In this document: in pieces, positions 43,663 through 45,322 of the stretch
How the letters are laid out: each line of letters begins with the position of its first letter
How positions within the stretch are numbered: position 1 is the stretch's first letter
Assembly: GCA_030425395.1 (NCBI GenBank)
Contig: JAUIAS010000028.1
Coordinates: forward strand, 1 to 45,322
Length of the DNA stretch: 45,322 nt
Direction: 5' to 3'
Source of the DNA: Alphaproteobacteria bacterium
GTDB lineage: Bacteria > Pseudomonadota > Alphaproteobacteria > Rhodobacterales > Rhodobacteraceae
The notes under the pieces: generated by a model
What the model was told of the DNA's origin: nothing
The model's input: only the letters and a program-made list of their open reading frames with translations
Database searches by the model: none
Position numbers and translations under genes: made by a program

Positions 43663-44396
43663 TGGCCCTGTTCAACGCGGTTCTTGAGCTGGCAGATGAT
43701 CATCTGGTCCTGGGGCATCGGATCAGCGAATGGTGCGGACATGCGCCGATGCTGGAGGAAGATCTGGCGATGCCGAACATGGCGCTCGATCTGATCGGGA
43801 CGGCGCGCACGCTCTATGCTTATGCGGCTCAGCTTGAAGGTCAGGGACGTAGCGAGGACGATATGGCCTATCTGCGGGGCGAGCGGGAATACCGCAATCT
43901 GCTCTTGTGCGAACGGCCCAATGAGGACTTTGCCCATACGATGCTGCGGCAGTTATATTTCGCCGCTTTCATGCATCCCTATTGGCAGACAGCGCAGGCA
44001 AGCGGTGACGCCGTGATTGCCGGTGTTGCGGGCAAGGCGGTCAAGGAAATGGCTTATCATATCCGTCACGCGGGAGAATGGGTTGTGCGTCTGGGTGACG
44101 GGACCGAGGAAAGCGCACAACGGATGAAGGATGCCGTTGAGGCGTTGCACGCTTATACAGGTGAGCTTTTTGAGGCCGGTGCGACGCAAGACGTCGATGA
44201 TTTGCCGGATCGCTCCGCCATTCGCGATCAGTGGGAAACCACGATTGACGATATTTTTGCACAAGCGGGTCTGTCGCGTCCCGTGGTGCAATTTCCCCAG
44301 CTTGGTGGTCGTGACGGGCGTCATGGTGAAGGATTGGGGCATTTGCTGGCCGAGATGCAATCGGTTTATCGCGCGCATCCGGGGGCCACGTGGTAG
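43662..44396 (+). CDS. paaC: Phenylacetyl-CoA epoxidase structural subunit PaaC
   Basis: This 244-residue ferritin-like subunit pairs with PaaA but lacks a working iron site in known complexes. LADDHLVLGHRISEWCGHAP, NMALDLIGTARTLYAYAA, DFAHTMLRQLYFAAFM and GKAVKEMAYHIRHAGEWVVRLGD are typical. ATG 43662 overlaps the last base of paaB; a GTG directly before it (43659) is an alternative. It is followed by paaD with a few bases of possible overlap. Confidence 0.95.
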   Translation: MALFNAVLELADDHLVLGHRISEWCGHAPMLEEDLAMPNMALDLIGTARTLYAYAAQLEGQGRSEDDMAYLRGEREYRNLLLCERPNEDFAHTMLRQLYFAAFMHPYWQTAQASGDAVIAGVAGKAVKEMAYHIRHAGEWVVRLGDGTEESAQRMKDAVEALHAYTGELFEAGATQDVDDLPDRSAIRDQWETTIDDIFAQAGLSRPVVQFPQLGGRDGRHGEGLGHLLAEMQSVYRAHPGATW

Positions 44397-44401
44397 GCGT
44401 G

Positions 44402-44887
44402 ATGGCAGATCCTGAGACCGCGCGCGCGTGGGCGGCGGCGGCGGCCGTGCCGGACCCTGAGGTTCCCTGTGTCACCGTGGCTGACCTGGGTATTTTGCGG
44501 GACGTTCGGTTGGAAGACAGCGTTGCCATTGCAAAGGTGACGCCAACCTATTCGGGGTGTCCGGCCACTTTGGCAATCGAGATGGCGATCGAGGTCGCAT
44601 TGCGTGATGCCGGTTTTGACGCCCGGATCGAACGCGTCCTGTCGCCAGCATGGACCACCAACTGGATCACCGACGAGGGGCGCGAAAAGCTGCGAGCCTA
44701 TGGTATTGCTCCGCCGCAGGACGGTACTGGATCCAAGATGGCCCTTTTTGGCGAAGTCACCGTGACCTGTCCAAGATGCGCCTCGACCAACACGGAAAAG
44801 CTGAGCGAGTTCGGCTCGACTGCCTGCAAGGCACAATACCGGTGCAGAGCCTGCGCCGAACCTTTTGATTATTTCAAGTGCATCTGA
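44402..44887 (+). CDS. paaD: Phenylacetate degradation protein PaaD (maturation factor, DUF59/zinc ribbon)
   Basis: This 161-residue protein contains a DUF59 (MIP18-like) domain: VPDPEVPCVTVADLGILRDV, TPTYSGCPATLAIEM, VLSPAWTTNWITDEGREKL. A C-terminal cysteine-rich region (TCPRCAS, CRACAEPFDYFKC) could bind zinc or an iron-sulfur precursor. PaaD is not part of the epoxidase but is thought to help mature it, probably iron-sulfur or di-iron assembly. ATG 44402 is used; GTG 44390 and GTG 44399 are in-frame alternatives that would overlap paaC. Confidence 0.93.
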   Translation: MADPETARAWAAAAAVPDPEVPCVTVADLGILRDVRLEDSVAIAKVTPTYSGCPATLAIEMAIEVALRDAGFDARIERVLSPAWTTNWITDEGREKLRAYGIAPPQDGTGSKMALFGEVTVTCPRCASTNTEKLSEFGSTACKAQYRCRACAEPFDYFKCI

Positions 44888-44897
44888 GGAGGCGCAC

Positions 44898-45322
44898 ATG
44901 TTCCATGATTTGAAAATCCTTGCTGTGCGCGCGGAAACAGCTGACGCGGTCGCAGTAAGCCTGGATGTGCCGGAAAATCTTGTGCCCAGTTTTGAGTGGC
45001 AACCGGGGCAGTATCTGACGCTGCGCGCTGATGTTTCGGGCGACGATGTGCGCCGGTCCTATTCGATTGCGAGCCAACCCGGAGAGCCGTTGACCGTTGG
45101 GATCAAGCGAGTCGAGGACGGTGTTTTTTCGTCTTTTGCCCAGACATTGCGCCCTGGTCAGACGCTGCGCGTGATGGCCCCTGAGGGGCGGTTTGTTTAT
45201 CGCGGAGAAGAAGAAATCGTGCTCATTGCGGCGGGGTCAGGGATTACGCCGATGGTCGCGATCGCGGCCAAAGCGTTGGCGCAGGGTGCCCGGGTAACCT
45301 TGGTTTATGGGAACCGCCGGAC
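44898..45322 (+). CDS. paaE: Phenylacetyl-CoA epoxidase reductase PaaE (partial, runs off the right edge)
   Basis: The reading frame begins at ATG 44898 after AGGAGGCGCAC and stays open to the end of the window (141 codons). The N-terminus is a ferredoxin-reductase FAD domain: FEWQPGQYLTLRADVSG, RRSYSIASQPGEPL with the FAD-binding RxYS motif, then the NAD(P) domain start VLIAAGSGITPMVAIA. The C-terminal plant-type 2Fe-2S domain lies beyond the window. PaaE passes electrons from NADPH to the PaaA di-iron centre. It starts 10 bases after paaD in the same operon. Confidence 0.92.
   Translation, partial: MFHDLKILAVRAETADAVAVSLDVPENLVPSFEWQPGQYLTLRADVSGDDVRRSYSIASQPGEPLTVGIKRVEDGVFSSFAQTLRPGQTLRVMAPEGRFVYRGEEEIVLIAAGSGITPMVAIAAKALAQGARVTLVYGNRR

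Noticed and set aside
1-45322. CRISPR arrays, tRNA or rRNA genes, attachment sites, replication origins
   Set aside because: No regular spacer-repeat pattern, tRNA T-arm-like sequence, rRNA stretch or DnaA-box cluster was noticed by eye; gaps between genes are all short.

Overview
The window looks like chromosomal DNA of an alphaproteobacterium of the Rhodobacterales (Roseobacter group). The evidence is high G+C content, gene neighbourhoods typical of that group (hsp33-cca, rimP-nusA-ylxR-infB, mutT-argJ-parvulin-secA, ispA-dxs, paaABCDE), a bacterial voltage-gated sodium channel, and a GC-rich intergenic hairpin repeat of a kind I associate with roseobacters. Most genes are housekeeping. I see no prophage, CRISPR array, tRNA or rRNA gene. 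No stretch over 300 bases lacks a gene; the longest gaps are about 130-210 bases.

Layout. Bases 1-124 are the right end of an IS5-family (IS903-like) element, with the tail of its transposase and an 18-base terminal repeat. It cuts into a receiver/SpoIIE-type phosphatase gene whose remainder runs to 1105. Next come a Nudix gene (minus strand) and a tight plus-strand run: hsp33, CoA-pyrophosphatase-like Nudix, CCA-type nucleotidyltransferase, two ABC exporter half-transporters, a TrmA/RlmD-type RNA methyltransferase and a NavAb-type sodium channel (1.6-10.2 kb). Bases 10.2-12.4 kb form an envelope cluster: two YkuD L,D-transpeptidases flank a CAP-domain lipoprotein, followed by a 60-residue exported protein. 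hemH and an NDUFAF5-like methyltransferase (minus) are divergent from comF-grxC-nitrilase-marR. ubiG (minus) is divergent from pip and a short solute-binding-protein homologue.

Bases 19.4-24.8 kb hold the transcription/translation operon rimP-nusA-ylxR-infB. It is preceded by a possible promoter and an intrinsic-terminator hairpin that ends only 12 bases before rimP. A 46-residue protein, mutT, argJ and an exported parvulin (all minus) are divergent from secA. Downstream lie an exported protein of unknown function and an unusual PstS-like/OmpA fusion, then radC (minus), a PAP2 phosphatase and ilvE (minus). Divergent from ilvE is a MarR/OmpR regulator pair resembling petPR, followed by an HDAC-like deacetylase and the isoprenoid set xseB-ispA-dxs. 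A YeeZ-like NAD-binding protein (minus) faces the phenylacetyl-CoA epoxidase operon paaABCDE; paaE runs off the right edge.

The most interesting signals are: the IS-truncated signalling gene; the perfect-arm palindrome overlapping a good promoter upstream of paaA; the hairpin repeat between paaA and paaB that also carries the paaB ribosome binding site; the attenuator-like leader of rimP; the PstS-OmpA fusion; and the tiny exported protein before the shared hemH terminator. No wholly new multi-gene system is evident.
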